Under the pieces are notes generated by a model. It was not told where the DNA came from. It worked only from the letters and a program-made list of their open reading frames with translations, and did not search any database. From positions 1 through 58,185 of the forward strand of contig CAOKRJ010000004.1 of NCBI GenBank assembly GCA_948471115.1: a DNA stretch of 58,185 nt, given 5' to 3'. The translations under genes and the position numbers were made by a program. Below, one piece after another: positions 26,928 through 37,300 of the stretch (position 1 is its first letter; every line of letters starts with the position of its first letter). Source of the DNA: an uncultured Clostridium sp. (GTDB lineage Bacteria; Bacillota; Clostridia; TANB77; CAG-508).

Positions 26928-27401
26928 CTAATTTTCTAAAATATATTTTGTATTGTCTTTTCTAAATCCAAATTTTTCATATAATTTTATTGCATTAGGG
27001 TTAGATGCATCCAGTTCTATTTTTGAACACTCAATTTCGTTAAGAAAGCCTAGAACCATTTTCATTAACTCATTTTGAATACCTTTACGTCTATATTCCT
27101 CATTAGTGTATACACTTGTTATATATGCTTTCTTTCCATTAAGAAATGAGTCTGAAGGTACCATTTGATGAATAACTACTCCATTACAGGCAACAACTTT
27201 ATTCTTTTCATTTATTGCTACAAAAAAATAAATTGTTTTGTTTAACTCTTGTAATAGTATTTTCTTTATATTCTCTCTTGCTATATTTTCGTTTTTCATT
27301 ACTAAACCATCTCTATTATAGTTAAATAGAGTTTGTTTTATTTTTAAATCCACTAAATCATTTATACAATTTATATCTGCTTTTTTATATATTAAATTCA
27401 T
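26928..27401 (-). CDS. GNAT family N-acetyltransferase
   Basis: 157 aa. It has typical GNAT order: N-terminal strand/helix, central VACNGVVIHQM, motif A AYITSVYTNEEYRRKGIQNEL (acetyl-CoA pyrophosphate loop R-R-K-G-I) and C-terminal LDASNPNAIKLYEKFGFRKD. The substrate cannot be told from sequence. It is complete, with a proper start but a weak RBS. Confidence 0.85.
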   Translation of the reverse strand: MNLIYKKADINCINDLVDLKIKQTLFNYNRDGLVMKNENIARENIKKILLQELNKTIYFFVAINEKNKVVACNGVVIHQMVPSDSFLNGKKAYITSVYTNEEYRRKGIQNELMKMVLGFLNEIECSKIELDASNPNAIKLYEKFGFRKDNTKYILEN

Positions 27402-27444
27402 CTTAATAACCTTCTTTTTATATTTAGTACAATTATAATTTTCA

Positions 27445-28251
27445 TTATAGCTTTATATGTTTTTCAATAACTTCAATATTTTTTCCATCAAATTCAACTA
27501 TAAAATATACTCCATCTGGAACTCCATCATTATTTATATTTTCAGTCATTGAACCTAGTACATAATATGAAATTCCATCTTCTTTAATATGTTTTGTCCA
27601 ATGTTGATGTCCAGAGAATACTGCTAAAACATTCTTATTATTCTTTATAATTTCCTTTAATTCTTTTCTATTTCCTAATAATGCATCTTCTGGACAAGAT
27701 TCAAACCACCAATTACCTTTCATATCATCTTCTGCAACTCCAAAATGAGTACAAATAATAGTAGGTAAATTGTTTGCATTTAAATCTTCTTTTAACCAAT
27801 TTAAGTCTTCTTTAGAAATAAATTGAGTTTTAAAAATCCCACCAGATTCTGTTCCTATGTTATTATTTACATATGTTCCAAGAATTACTATATGCATACC
27901 ATCTATATCAAAAGAAAATGTGGAATGCTCATATCCCATTATTTGTTCAACTTCATTTCTAGAAGACATTGAACGCAAATCGTGATTTCCTATACAAGAA
28001 TAAAATTTTCCTTCAATATTTTTAAATTTATTCCAAATATAATTTAAATTGATAATATCTCTATCGTGGTCATTGAAATCTTCCACTAAATCTCCTAAAT
28101 TTAAAACTAAATCTGGCTTTATTTCGTTATTTATTTTTTCTATTAACTTTTGTAGTAATGGTTCTGCATATTCCATTAGTTTCCTTTCAATTATTGAACC
28201 ATTATTTATAGGTTTCTCTGGTGCATAATGCAAATCTGAAAAAATTACAAT
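27445..28251 (-). CDS. Metallophosphoesterase, non-ATG start
   Basis: A calcineurin-like phosphoesterase of about 268 aa. The metal motifs are SDLHYAP (start), LNLGDLVEDFNDHD, CIGNHDLRS, TIICTHFG and FSGHQHWTK. The conserved first strand (IVIFSDLH) lies upstream of the TTG at 28233 and has no ATG in frame. The frame is open back to a stop, so initiation at ATT 28251, which has AAAGGA six bases upstream, or loss of a T from an original ATG is likely. Substrates of such proteins include cyclic nucleotides and phospholipids, none assignable here. Confidence 0.8.
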   Translation of the reverse strand: MVIFSDLHYAPEKPINNGSIIERKLMEYAEPLLQKLIEKINNEIKPDLVLNLGDLVEDFNDHDRDIINLNYIWNKFKNIEGKFYSCIGNHDLRSMSSRNEVEQIMGYEHSTFSFDIDGMHIVILGTYVNNNIGTESGGIFKTQFISKEDLNWLKEDLNANNLPTIICTHFGVAEDDMKGNWWFESCPEDALLGNRKELKEIIKNNKNVLAVFSGHQHWTKHIKEDGISYYVLGSMTENINNDGVPDGVYFIVEFDGKNIEVIEKHIKL

Positions 28252-28339
28252 TTTCTTCCTTTCTCACTTATTATTTAATACGTATAATAATATAGACATT
28301 TCTTATGCTTCCTTACGTAATATTCTAACATTTTCTATA

Positions 28340-28784
28340 TTAAACTAATCTTAAAAAATTCATAATCATCTCATTAAATGTATCAAATTCTTTTAAATGT
28401 TGCATTGTACCATTTATCATAATTACATACTTATTTGTATCTTTAATATATCCAATATAATCAATACTAGATTCCTAAAATGATATAATCTGTAATGTCA
28501 GTATTTTTATAGAATTTAGCATTAAATGTTACCAAATCTAAACTCGCATATCTTGGGTAATTTTTTTCTATCTCATCATTATAACAACAAAAAATACTAT
28601 ATCCGTCATATGAAAAGCCGTTAATTGTATGAAGAAATTCTATATAATCTTGTGGTAAATAACTACTAAAATTTTCCTTAAAATAATCTGACACTTTTTC
28701 TATAGTTTCAATTGAAAGACCTTTAGGTTGTAGTCTATTTTCTGACCATTTCATAATTTTTTCAAAAATTATTTTATCAAACAT
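28340..28784 (-). CDS. SMI1/KNR4 (SUKH) family protein, +1 frameshift at TAG
   Basis: A SUKH-fold protein, a family common as immunity proteins for contact-dependent or polymorphic toxins. The zero frame reads MFDKIIFEKIMKWSE ... LPQDYIEFLHTINGFSYDG ... YIILGI and stops at TAG (28467-28469). Skipping one T continues SIDYIGYIKDTNKYVIMING and ends MIMNFLRLV, giving a complete ~147-aa protein. It is the only defect in the gene. It could be a mutation in this decaying region or a +1 shift at a stop codon, as known for RF2. No toxin is adjacent. Confidence 0.7.
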
Positions 28785-28800
28785 AAATTTAACCTTTCTT

Positions 28801-29312
28801 CTATCTTTTTAAATTATTAATTATATTATAGATTTCATCCCAAGTTTGTACTTTAATGATATTTCTTCCATTGCACTCTTCATTATATATACTCAAATGC
28901 AATAACTGGAATTATCTCAGATACAGAATTAATGTTTTGTGGCTCATCATATATTAAAATATCAATATTATTATCAATACAAAATTGTATTTATCTAGCA
29001 TTTGTTGTGTAACTTTATAAGACTCTTTTATTTTTGTTCTTGTTGTTATAATATAAATAGTATTTCCTTTTTCTTTTAATTTTTTTATTATAGTACTTGC
29101 ATTCTCCTTAGCTTTTACATCTTCAAATACTTTAGGATATATATATCCAGCTTTTCTTCTTCTGTCCATTCATACAAATTAGCAACTGCAAATCCTTTTC
29201 ATTCATTTGCAAATTTCTTTTTATGATATCATCATTATATTATTTACAATACTTTTTTAATATAGGCAAAGTATCTGTTATAGTATTATCAACATCAATT
29301 CCAATTCTCATT
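28801..29312 (-). pseudogene. Degraded HAD / 5'-nucleotidase (NT5C-like)
   Basis: MRIGIDVDNTITDTLPILKK gives the DxDxT nucleophile motif of a HAD nucleotidase. Then come an in-frame TAA, an A-run contraction before GFAVANLYEWTEEEKLD, a TA-repeat change before YPKVFEDVKAKE, TIYIITTRTK, a T-run contraction before IDNNIDILIYDEPQNI and a final piece ending NNLKR at 28801. At least four independent breaks show real pseudogenisation. Confidence 0.8.
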
Positions 29313-29369
29313 TATTACTAATCTCACTTTCAACACTATTTCATTTTTACTTATATATTTTTATTTGAA

Positions 29370-29807
29370 TTATAGTTCTAATTCCATAGCAACGTGAACT
29401 ACACCTTCCTCCAAAAAGTCATCAGATTTAACTTTAAATCCAAATTTCTCATAAAACCCAACTGCGTGTTTTTGTGCATTCATACATATTTTTTCACATT
29501 TCATTTTATCTTTTATAACTTTTATAGTTTATTCTAATAAGTCCCTACCTATACCATTTCCGTGTTTTAAAGTTAACACTCTACCTAATTTTACAATATC
29601 TTTATTGTCATCTGTATAAAATGCCCTTAAATATGCTACAACCTTATTATCATCTATAAAAAAACAATGAAGACTTTTATAATCAATATCATCCATATCT
29701 TGATAATTTATATTTTGTTCCATAATAAAAATCTCTGCTCTTGCTTTTAATATTTCATACAATTCATTAGTTGTTAATTCATTAAATTCTTTAGCTATTA
29801 AATCCAT
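29370..29807 (-). pseudogene. ElaA-like GNAT with single in-frame stop
   Basis: MDLIAKEFNELTTNELYEIL through RVLTLKHGNGIGRDLLE, then TAA (29529-29531), then in the same frame TIKVIKDKMKCEKICMNAQK, VGFYEKFGFKVKSDDFLEEG and VVHVAMELEL. This is a complete ~145-aa ElaA-type GNAT interrupted by one nonsense codon where Glu, Lys or Gln is expected. TAA is the usual terminator in all intact genes here, so readthrough is unlikely. Confidence 0.75.
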
Positions 29808-29915
29808 ACTTATATCTCTCCTTGTACATACTATTTCATAATTGGATTATAGCATATTTTTTTACTAATTCAAATATTTTTGTCGAATTATAATTCAAAA
29901 AGTATGCTAGTTTCT

Positions 29916-30485
29916 CTATTCTATAAAACTAACATAATCAATATGATAAATTTTGTTTATCAATTTTCTTAAAATTAGTTTATTGGTCATTTGTGTAAAT
30001 AGATTTTTCAATACTTTCTCATTTATTACATATTCCTTATCTGAGCATAAAACCTCATATTCTACTCCAATATCTTCTGTAAATTTATTAGTTGAATAAA
30101 ATCCATTTCTTAAATAGAAATCTTTTCTTCTATTCTTTAAATCTTGTATATTCTTATCTGGTCTTTCAACGCACAATATTACTTTTTTATCTGAATACAT
30201 CTGCAATAAATCGCTTAATATTTTTGCGCCATATCCGTTTCCTCTAAAATTTTTATTTACTGCTAAATAAAATAAAAAAATTGTGTCTTCATATCTTAAT
30301 AAATATGATAATCCTACAAATTTTTCTTTGTCATATATTCCATAAAACTCAATATTTTGATTTTTAGCACATTTCTTTATAATACAAAAAGGGTATCTTT
30401 CTTCTTTAGGAAATGTCTCTATATACAATTCTTTTATTTCTTTCCTATTTTTAGTTTCAAAAAAGTTTGACCATTTTAAATTCAT
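29916..30485 (-). CDS. GNAT family N-acetyltransferase
   Basis: 189 aa, complete. GNAT landmarks are SNFFETKNRKEIKELYIETF at the start, GLSYLLRYEDTIFLFYLAVN and motif A KNFRGNGYGAKILSDLL, then FYLRNGF. Small-molecule or peptide substrate unknown. A 23-base gap from the HAD hydrolase gene upstream suggests a shared transcript. Confidence 0.83.
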   Translation of the reverse strand: MNLKWSNFFETKNRKEIKELYIETFPKEERYPFCIIKKCAKNQNIEFYGIYDKEKFVGLSYLLRYEDTIFLFYLAVNKNFRGNGYGAKILSDLLQMYSDKKVILCVERPDKNIQDLKNRRKDFYLRNGFYSTNKFTEDIGVEYEVLCSDKEYVINEKVLKNLFTQMTNKLILRKLINKIYHIDYVSFIE

Positions 30486-30508
30486 ATATATAATTGTACT
30501 CCTTATAT

Positions 30509-31213
30509 TTATAATATTTCTTTTAATTCCATTAAATTTGTAATTTGATAATATGGACTAATATCTGTATCATTACTACTATTATTAGGGTTATACCAAA
30601 TTGCTTTTATATTAGCATTTTCAGCACCTTTTATGTCTTTTTCTAAACTATCTCCAATCATAATTACTTCATTTGATTTCATATTTATTTTATTTAACAA
30701 TACATTAAATATTTCTGGATTAGGTTTGCAACTATTGACTTCTTCAGATACAATAATATCAGAAATATATTTTGATATTTTACTATTTGTAATTCGTGGT
30801 TTTTGCAATTTAATTAAACCATTTGTAACTATATATAATTGATATTCTTTATGATATAGATATTTTATTATATCATATACATTTTCTATTAAAGCTACAG
30901 CGTTTGCTAGTCCATATTGAAAAAGTTCATTAGCTCTTTTATAGTCATTATATTCTAAATTTATTTGTTTAAAAAATTCTTGAAATCTATATTCTGGCAT
31001 GTCTTTTGGTAGAACAGGATTTGAATTTTGTATAACACTATTCCATAATTTTCTATCTAATGGTCTAAAAATATCTTGATATTCATTTTTATATTTCTTT
31101 CCTATTTTATTAAACAAATATACTAACGCTTCTTTTTCGCATTGTTTATGGTCTACTATTGTATCATCGGCATCAAAAAATATTGCCTTTATATTATCTA
31201 TCTTCATATTCAT
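30509..31213 (-). CDS. HAD family hydrolase (YjjG-like)
   Basis: 234 aa. HAD motifs are I FFDADDTIVDH, II YIVTNGL, III KPRIT and IV MIGDSLEKDIKGAENA with a C-type helical cap. It resembles pyrimidine 5'-nucleotidase YjjG and related house-cleaning phosphatases. Substrate is inferred only by family. It is intact although its neighbours are debris. Confidence 0.85.
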   Translation of the reverse strand: MNMKIDNIKAIFFDADDTIVDHKQCEKEALVYLFNKIGKKYKNEYQDIFRPLDRKLWNSVIQNSNPVLPKDMPEYRFQEFFKQINLEYNDYKRANELFQYGLANAVALIENVYDIIKYLYHKEYQLYIVTNGLIKLQKPRITNSKISKYISDIIVSEEVNSCKPNPEIFNVLLNKINMKSNEVIMIGDSLEKDIKGAENANIKAIWYNPNNSSNDTDISPYYQITNLMELKEIL

Positions 31214-31260
31214 AACCCTTACATCTTATATTTTATGAGTCTAAACCACTATTGACGTAC

Positions 31261-31422
31261 TTACATATTTTCGTGAATTTTAAGTAGTCTTATCAGTAAA
31301 TCATCTATTATAGATGTATTTTCATCTTGAGTAAGCATTGTTTTTCTTTTTTTATCTAATCCATTTATTATAGCTCCTAAATCATACTTATCTACTCTCA
31401 TTTTATTTTTTAATCTAGCCAT
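31261..31422 (-). pseudogene. Short orphan reading frame, probable gene tail
   Basis: A 53-aa frame (MARLKNKMRVDKYDLGAIIN ... RLLKIHENM) that is open a few codons further upstream to a stop. It looks like the C-terminal end of a larger protein. I do not recognise the family. It occupies part of the space where brxL would be expected downstream of pglZ. Confidence 0.4.
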
Positions 31423-31601
31423 TACTTCATCAACTGCATCATTTTATAGAATGATTATAGCATAAACTTTTATTAATTAAAATAGCTTTTTAGTATTATA
31501 TTTAGAAAGAAACTCCCAATATTTTATAACATATTCACTCTATATTTTGCACCTCACTTGTGTTATATATTCTTTCGTTCTATTAGTATCTTTATCCATT
31601 G

Positions 31602-31709
31602 CTACAAAAAAATATCTTGTCCAACTACTGTACCATCATCTTTTATTCCAAAATATAGTTTTCCATGTGTATGCTTATTCAATATAGAAACAATTGATAC
31701 TATTAAATT
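31602..31709 (-). pseudogene. AlbA_2/Schlafen-type DNA-binding domain fragment
   Basis: A ~35-residue trace reading SILNKHTHGKLYFGIKDDGT and VVGQDIFL before a stop. The GKLYFGIKDDGTVVGQD string is typical of AlbA_2 domain proteins. The rest of the gene is missing, so it is a remnant between pglZ and the HAD gene. Confidence 0.6.
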
Positions 31710-31744
31710 TATACTTATATCTCTCCTTTTAATTGATATATTCC

Positions 31745-34312
31745 TTAAAATTCAAAGTTATTTATAATGGCAATATCTATAATAAATCTAATTCTTTGCT
31801 GTTCTATTCCTGTTTCTTCATCTATAATAACTAAGTAATGCTTCTTTTCTTTATTGTAATCTATATTCTTAAATACAAATTTTTCTCTGAAGAATCTATC
31901 TTTAACTTCAGTATTTGTATAATTTGCAACAATAGTACATTCATCAGAAACTCTATTACCATTTTCATCTTCAAAATGTAATAAGTATCTGCATTGAAGA
32001 TTATTTTCATCTACTTTATTATCTTGTAAAAATTCAAGATAAGTAATTGCATTAGTGATTTTAGTTGATAAGCCACTATAAGTTATTCCTACTTTTTTAC
32101 TCTCTTCAGATGTTCTAGTTGATTTGAAGTCTATTACAGGAATAATTATTTCTTGTGGTAAAATACCTCCATGTATATAATTTATTCCTCCACCTTGTCT
32201 TGAGAATACATTATGACCTTTAGGAATATTAACATATCCACTATTTTCTCCAAATATATAATCTAAATTGATAGAGATTATTCCCTCTTCTTCAGATTTT
32301 TTATCACTATATGAATATCTTATTTTTTGTTTTATAGCATTTGCATCTTTAGATGTTTTTTGATAATCTTCAACTTTTCCTCTTCTATAGAAGAATCCAT
32401 GATCTGTTGTAATATAGCAATTTACTCCACTGAAAGTAGTATGTAAGTCCTTAACTAATGTCTCAATTTGTTTTACTGCTTTTTCACATGCTTCAAATAC
32501 ATTATTTTCATCATGTTCTCCTGCATTATCAACAACATTATGATAAATATAAACAACTTTCTTTCCTGAGAATTCTTTTTTCCATTCTGATTTAGTCATT
32601 GAATATAATTCATCATATTGAATAGTTAATCCTTCAGGAACAACTTTTATTAATATCTTTTCTCTATTTTCTGTTCCAACAGAGCTCATACCATCAACAA
32701 ATATGATGCTATCACTACCTTTATTTTTATAGTTTGTATCTCTTGATAGTTTCTTATTAGGAAGTAATGATGCCATTCCTAATTGTGTGTATGATGGAAC
32801 TAATCCCAACATGGACTTTATTTCTGATTTAGTACCAAACACTTTTAATCTTTCATTTAATTCTTTAGCACATTCATATCTAAATGCATCTGAAATAATA
32901 ACTATTGTTCTTCCGTTTCTTGAACTTTCAGCTTGTGGTTTTATATATTTATCAAAGAACTTATTTTGCATTGTTAATTTATTTGCATCATATCTATTTA
33001 AGTTTTGTATTGTATCATTCCATTTTAATGATAATTCAAGCATATATGTATTTATATAATTTTTTTCTACTTTATTCTTTAAGTTCATAAAGTTATCTTT
33101 ATCGCTTATATTATCAAAGAAATAATACATTTTTCTATATAAGGTATCTACTAAATAAAGCTCATTAGTATATAATTCGACAAATTTTTCTATTTCGAAT
33201 GTTTTTATTAAAGTTTGAACTCTACTTATTACTTCGAAATATTTGCTAACAATTTTTAAGAAATTATACTCATTATAATATTTTTCATACCAATATTTAC
33301 TTTCTCTTAACATTATTAATTCATTATATTTTCCAAATTCATTTATGCTATTAAATAGTTGATTAATTATATGTAAAATAATATTATTATCTATTATACT
33401 AAAAGCATCTGCATTTTTATAATCTTCAATGTCTATCGTGCTTATTAGTTCTTCAATTCCAAACTCTTTTGATATATCATTTGATATTAATTCAAAATAT
33501 TTCCTTGTGGTTTTATCTCTCATTAAGTTATTTACAAACACTTGGCTATTTGTTACTCTATTTGATAATAAATATTTGCCATATCTATTTAATTTGTTTA
33601 AGTTTGAAATGCTTGCAATAAAATATGTAAATACTAATGATTTAAATACATTTTCCATATCTTCAGAAGATGTCATTTTGCTACCAAAGTAATTATTTAT
33701 TAAATTTAATATAAATTCTTCATTTCCAAACTTGAATAATGTCTCATACTTCTTTTTATCATCATAATATATCTTAATAATATTCTTTATAATATCATCA
33801 ATATTTATTGATTTTATACCTAAAAGTATTGCAGTAATAATGTAATCGATATTATCTATATTCTTTTCTTCAATATCAAATTCTTTGAAATCATTTTCTC
33901 TTGTTTTGTTATTAAAGAATCTATTATATTTCTTTATTACTCCTCTACAATTATCATCTAATCCAAGATTCTTTAATCTAATAGTTGTTGAATCAGGATT
34001 GAATAGTAAATCAGAATTAGCAGTTTCAATATCAAGTAATTCATTATTTATACCTTTTTGTTTTTCAAAAGGAAGATATATAACTATATTTTTATTTACT
34101 TCTTCTTTTTCTATATGATACCTAATCCATAAACTATTATTATCATATTTTATAATTTCAGTATCTTCTAGTTCTAATTCATCTAATAATTCTTCATAGT
34201 CTTTCTTTGCATCATACCAAAATATGATTTTTCTTTTTCTACTTTTCTCAGTTGTGCTTGAAAAACTTGAAGTTAGCATTGAAATTAATAATTGTTTTAC
34301 TTCTTCAAACAT
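31745..34312 (-). CDS. pglZ: BREX-1 phosphatase PglZ, type A
   Basis: 855 aa. The alkaline-phosphatase-superfamily core lies in the C-terminal half: TIVIISDAFRYECAKEL (nucleophile Asp region), KSMLGLVPSYTQLGMASLLP, VVYIYHNVVDNAGEHDENN, YITTDHGFFYRRGK and VFSRQGGGINYIHGGILPQE. PglZ is essential for BREX phage defence together with PglX. It sits 12 bases after pglX. It is followed by debris, not by brxL. RBS GGGAGAG. Confidence 0.93.
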   Translation of the reverse strand: MFEEVKQLLISMLTSSFSSTTEKSRKRKIIFWYDAKKDYEELLDELELEDTEIIKYDNNSLWIRYHIEKEEVNKNIVIYLPFEKQKGINNELLDIETANSDLLFNPDSTTIRLKNLGLDDNCRGVIKKYNRFFNNKTRENDFKEFDIEEKNIDNIDYIITAILLGIKSINIDDIIKNIIKIYYDDKKKYETLFKFGNEEFILNLINNYFGSKMTSSEDMENVFKSLVFTYFIASISNLNKLNRYGKYLLSNRVTNSQVFVNNLMRDKTTRKYFELISNDISKEFGIEELISTIDIEDYKNADAFSIIDNNIILHIINQLFNSINEFGKYNELIMLRESKYWYEKYYNEYNFLKIVSKYFEVISRVQTLIKTFEIEKFVELYTNELYLVDTLYRKMYYFFDNISDKDNFMNLKNKVEKNYINTYMLELSLKWNDTIQNLNRYDANKLTMQNKFFDKYIKPQAESSRNGRTIVIISDAFRYECAKELNERLKVFGTKSEIKSMLGLVPSYTQLGMASLLPNKKLSRDTNYKNKGSDSIIFVDGMSSVGTENREKILIKVVPEGLTIQYDELYSMTKSEWKKEFSGKKVVYIYHNVVDNAGEHDENNVFEACEKAVKQIETLVKDLHTTFSGVNCYITTDHGFFYRRGKVEDYQKTSKDANAIKQKIRYSYSDKKSEEEGIISINLDYIFGENSGYVNIPKGHNVFSRQGGGINYIHGGILPQEIIIPVIDFKSTRTSEESKKVGITYSGLSTKITNAITYLEFLQDNKVDENNLQCRYLLHFEDENGNRVSDECTIVANYTNTEVKDRFFREKFVFKNIDYNKEKKHYLVIIDEETGIEQQRIRFIIDIAIINNFEF

Positions 34313-34324
34313 ACTATTCTCTCC

Positions 34325-37300
34325 CTATTTTATTTTTGCCAATATACTTTCATCTTTTCCTGTTTTTGGATTTTTAACACTAAACTTTGCATAATTAACA
34401 CTAACACCGTCATCTAAATTAATTTTAATTTTTTGATCTGCAATATGAGCTATTTTTTCATCATACTCGTTTGTTTCTTGTAATTTCGCACTTATATCTG
34501 ATTGTTTTTTAGATAATTCTCTTTTATTTAACAAATCCATTTCATCATTTAATTTGTTTGCAATTTCTTTTAATTCTTTTTCATAAGCATTTTGCATTCT
34601 ATGTAAATAATCCAATCTAATTTTTGAAACTACACCTTCATTATATCTATGCATATATATTAAGCACTTAAATCCATTCTTTTTACCACTATCAAACAAC
34701 CAATAAATTGGTCTTTTTTGATACATTTTAACATGGTCATTGTAAAAATCATTTACAAAATATCTTCTAATAGTTCCTTCACTATTTTCTCCATTTCTTT
34801 TGCCTAAAGTTTCTGCAATAAACTCAAGATTTTCGTACAATGTTTCTTTTCCATAAACAATTTCTACAAATTTCTTGAATTTTGTAACAATGTCATCTCC
34901 AAAATAGTTATCCTCAGTTAAAGTAATAATATTATCTAGCTCTACTTCATAAGATTTATATCTATTTTTATTAAACTCTCCGCCTGCATATATTAAACCT
35001 TCCTCATCTAATGAATATCTACCAAATATACAGCCAACAGCAAAATTAATTAATGATTTTATATCTCTTAATCTTTCTGCTTTTTTTATAGTAATATCTT
35101 TATCATCTATCTTGTTTGATAACTTTGCTAATTTATATATTTTTGCAAACTTATTATTTAATATTTCTTCGTTATTTTTTAATAACTTAAATCTTTCATT
35201 GCATTTCTCTTCCCAAATTTCATAACAAGATTTTATATTACGACTAGTTTTTTCACTGTCCTTATCACTTATATTTTTTATTAATGGATGTATCTTAAAA
35301 TCCCAACTTGTTTCAAATGAATCCCAATCATTTTTTGATATTTCAATGCATTGTTTGACTATCTCTTCAATTATTTTTTTCTCTTCCAAATCACTTGGCA
35401 TAAGTATTGGAAACGCTTTTACATCTTTATTTTGCAAATTAATAGTTGGATTTACCATTTTAAAAAAATCATCTGCAATCTTACTATTTAACAATCCTAA
35501 ACAATAATATAAATCTTTTACTTCTATTATTGAAGGACCTCCCATATCAAAAACACCTAGTGCAGGTAAATATCTAAAGCTTGAACCTTTACTTGTTATT
35601 TTGGTAAAAGTAATTCCCTCCTTATACCAATAATGTTCATCTATTAAATTAGATGTATTATTATTTTTATAAAATTTTATAGCCTCTGGTGACCAATCAA
35701 CAACATATTCTAAATTACCATAATATTTTCTATATTCTCCACCTTTAGCATAATATATCCACTTTTTATTTTTACCAAACTTTGTATTGTCAATCTCCCA
35801 ATAAAATCTTAAATATTTATCATTATCAGCAGTTTTATGTTGCCCTCCTGTAAAGTCACTAATTTCATCTATTGAAAAACCTATTTTTATGTTTTCAATC
35901 ATTTGACTATCTATCCAATATGCAAGAGGATAACCTGATATTTTTAGAATATCTTTTTGATTTATCTTATATCTATTTTTTACATTAAAAAATTCGTCTT
36001 TTTTTTCGTTTCTTCTTGAATAGCAAAATTCAGAAAGCTTTATTGCAACAAAATCATCCATTTTTTTATTTTTCTTCATAGTCCATGATACAATTGGATT
36101 ATGTCCAACTTTTCCGTCAAATAATTCAGTTCCAAAATCAACTAATGATGTTATTGATATATTTTCTAGAATATATTTTCTTATCTTGTCAAAATTTTTT
36201 AAATACATCCAAGAGGTTGTTGTTACAAAAGAAATTAAACCATTTTCTTTGCAAAAATCTTTTATTGTTTTTTCTAATACTGCCATTGACAAATCAGCTT
36301 TAGAAATTTCATAGTATTTGCACATGTAATCATTCAATTTAGTACTAAATCTTGATGAGTTTAAATATGGTGGATTAGTTACAATTACATCAAATTTTTT
36401 ATTTAATATTTTATCTTGTTTGATTATTGGAATAAGTTTATTACTTATATTAAATGTGAAAATATTTTCACTATTTTCCAGCTCGTTTATTAGTTCATCA
36501 TATTTTCTAAATGATGTTTTTAAAAGAGAGCCATATTCTTTTGCATCTGTATAGCATTCAAGTAATTCTGTTGCCATATTTTTATTTTTATCTGATATAA
36601 AATTTAATTCGTTATTAGTAAAATTATTACTTTCTTTTATATCATAAACATTTAACATTAAATTTTTAGTAAATAATTTTCTGTCATATTCTCTTGCTTT
36701 CAATAATAATGCCAATATTGATAATTGTGTTGCTCTTTCATCTATTTCTAATCCATAAATATTTTTATTAAGTATAATAGAAGGAATTTCTTCCTTTTTA
36801 TATCCTAATTTATCGTAGTACTTATAAAAAACTTCAAAAGCATATACTAGTATATGTCCACTCCCACAACATGGATCTAAAAAAGTTATATTCTCAATTT
36901 TATCATTTTCTTTTTCATTTTCAAGAGATAAACTATAATCAAATTCATCTTCTATATCTCCAAATTCACTTTCCAATTTCAAAGCAAGTGTGTTTTCTAT
37001 CATATATTTAACTACCCAATCTGGTGTAAATATTTGTGTTGCAGCAGGTACTAATTCTTTTGGTATTCTACTTTTGGACATATTGCCATCATAAACAAGA
37101 TTATTATTGTCAGTATTATAAAATTGATATAACCATCCTATTATTTCTACTTTTTCAAAATTTTCTTTAGATATTTGTTCTAATAATTTTGTAACATATC
37201 CAGATTCATTTAACAAATTATTTGGAATTAATATATCAATATAATCAGTTATTCCTTCAAATACTTGCGGTATAACTCTTCCTAATTTTTTGCAAACTAA

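Noticed and set aside
29529..29531. TAA read as a sense codon
   Set aside because: TAA ends most intact genes in the window, so reassignment is not credible; nonsense mutation is simpler.
31214..31744. Hidden brxL remnant after pglZ
   Set aside because: Frames here read as an AlbA_2 piece and an unrecognised tail; nothing Lon- or AAA-like is visible.
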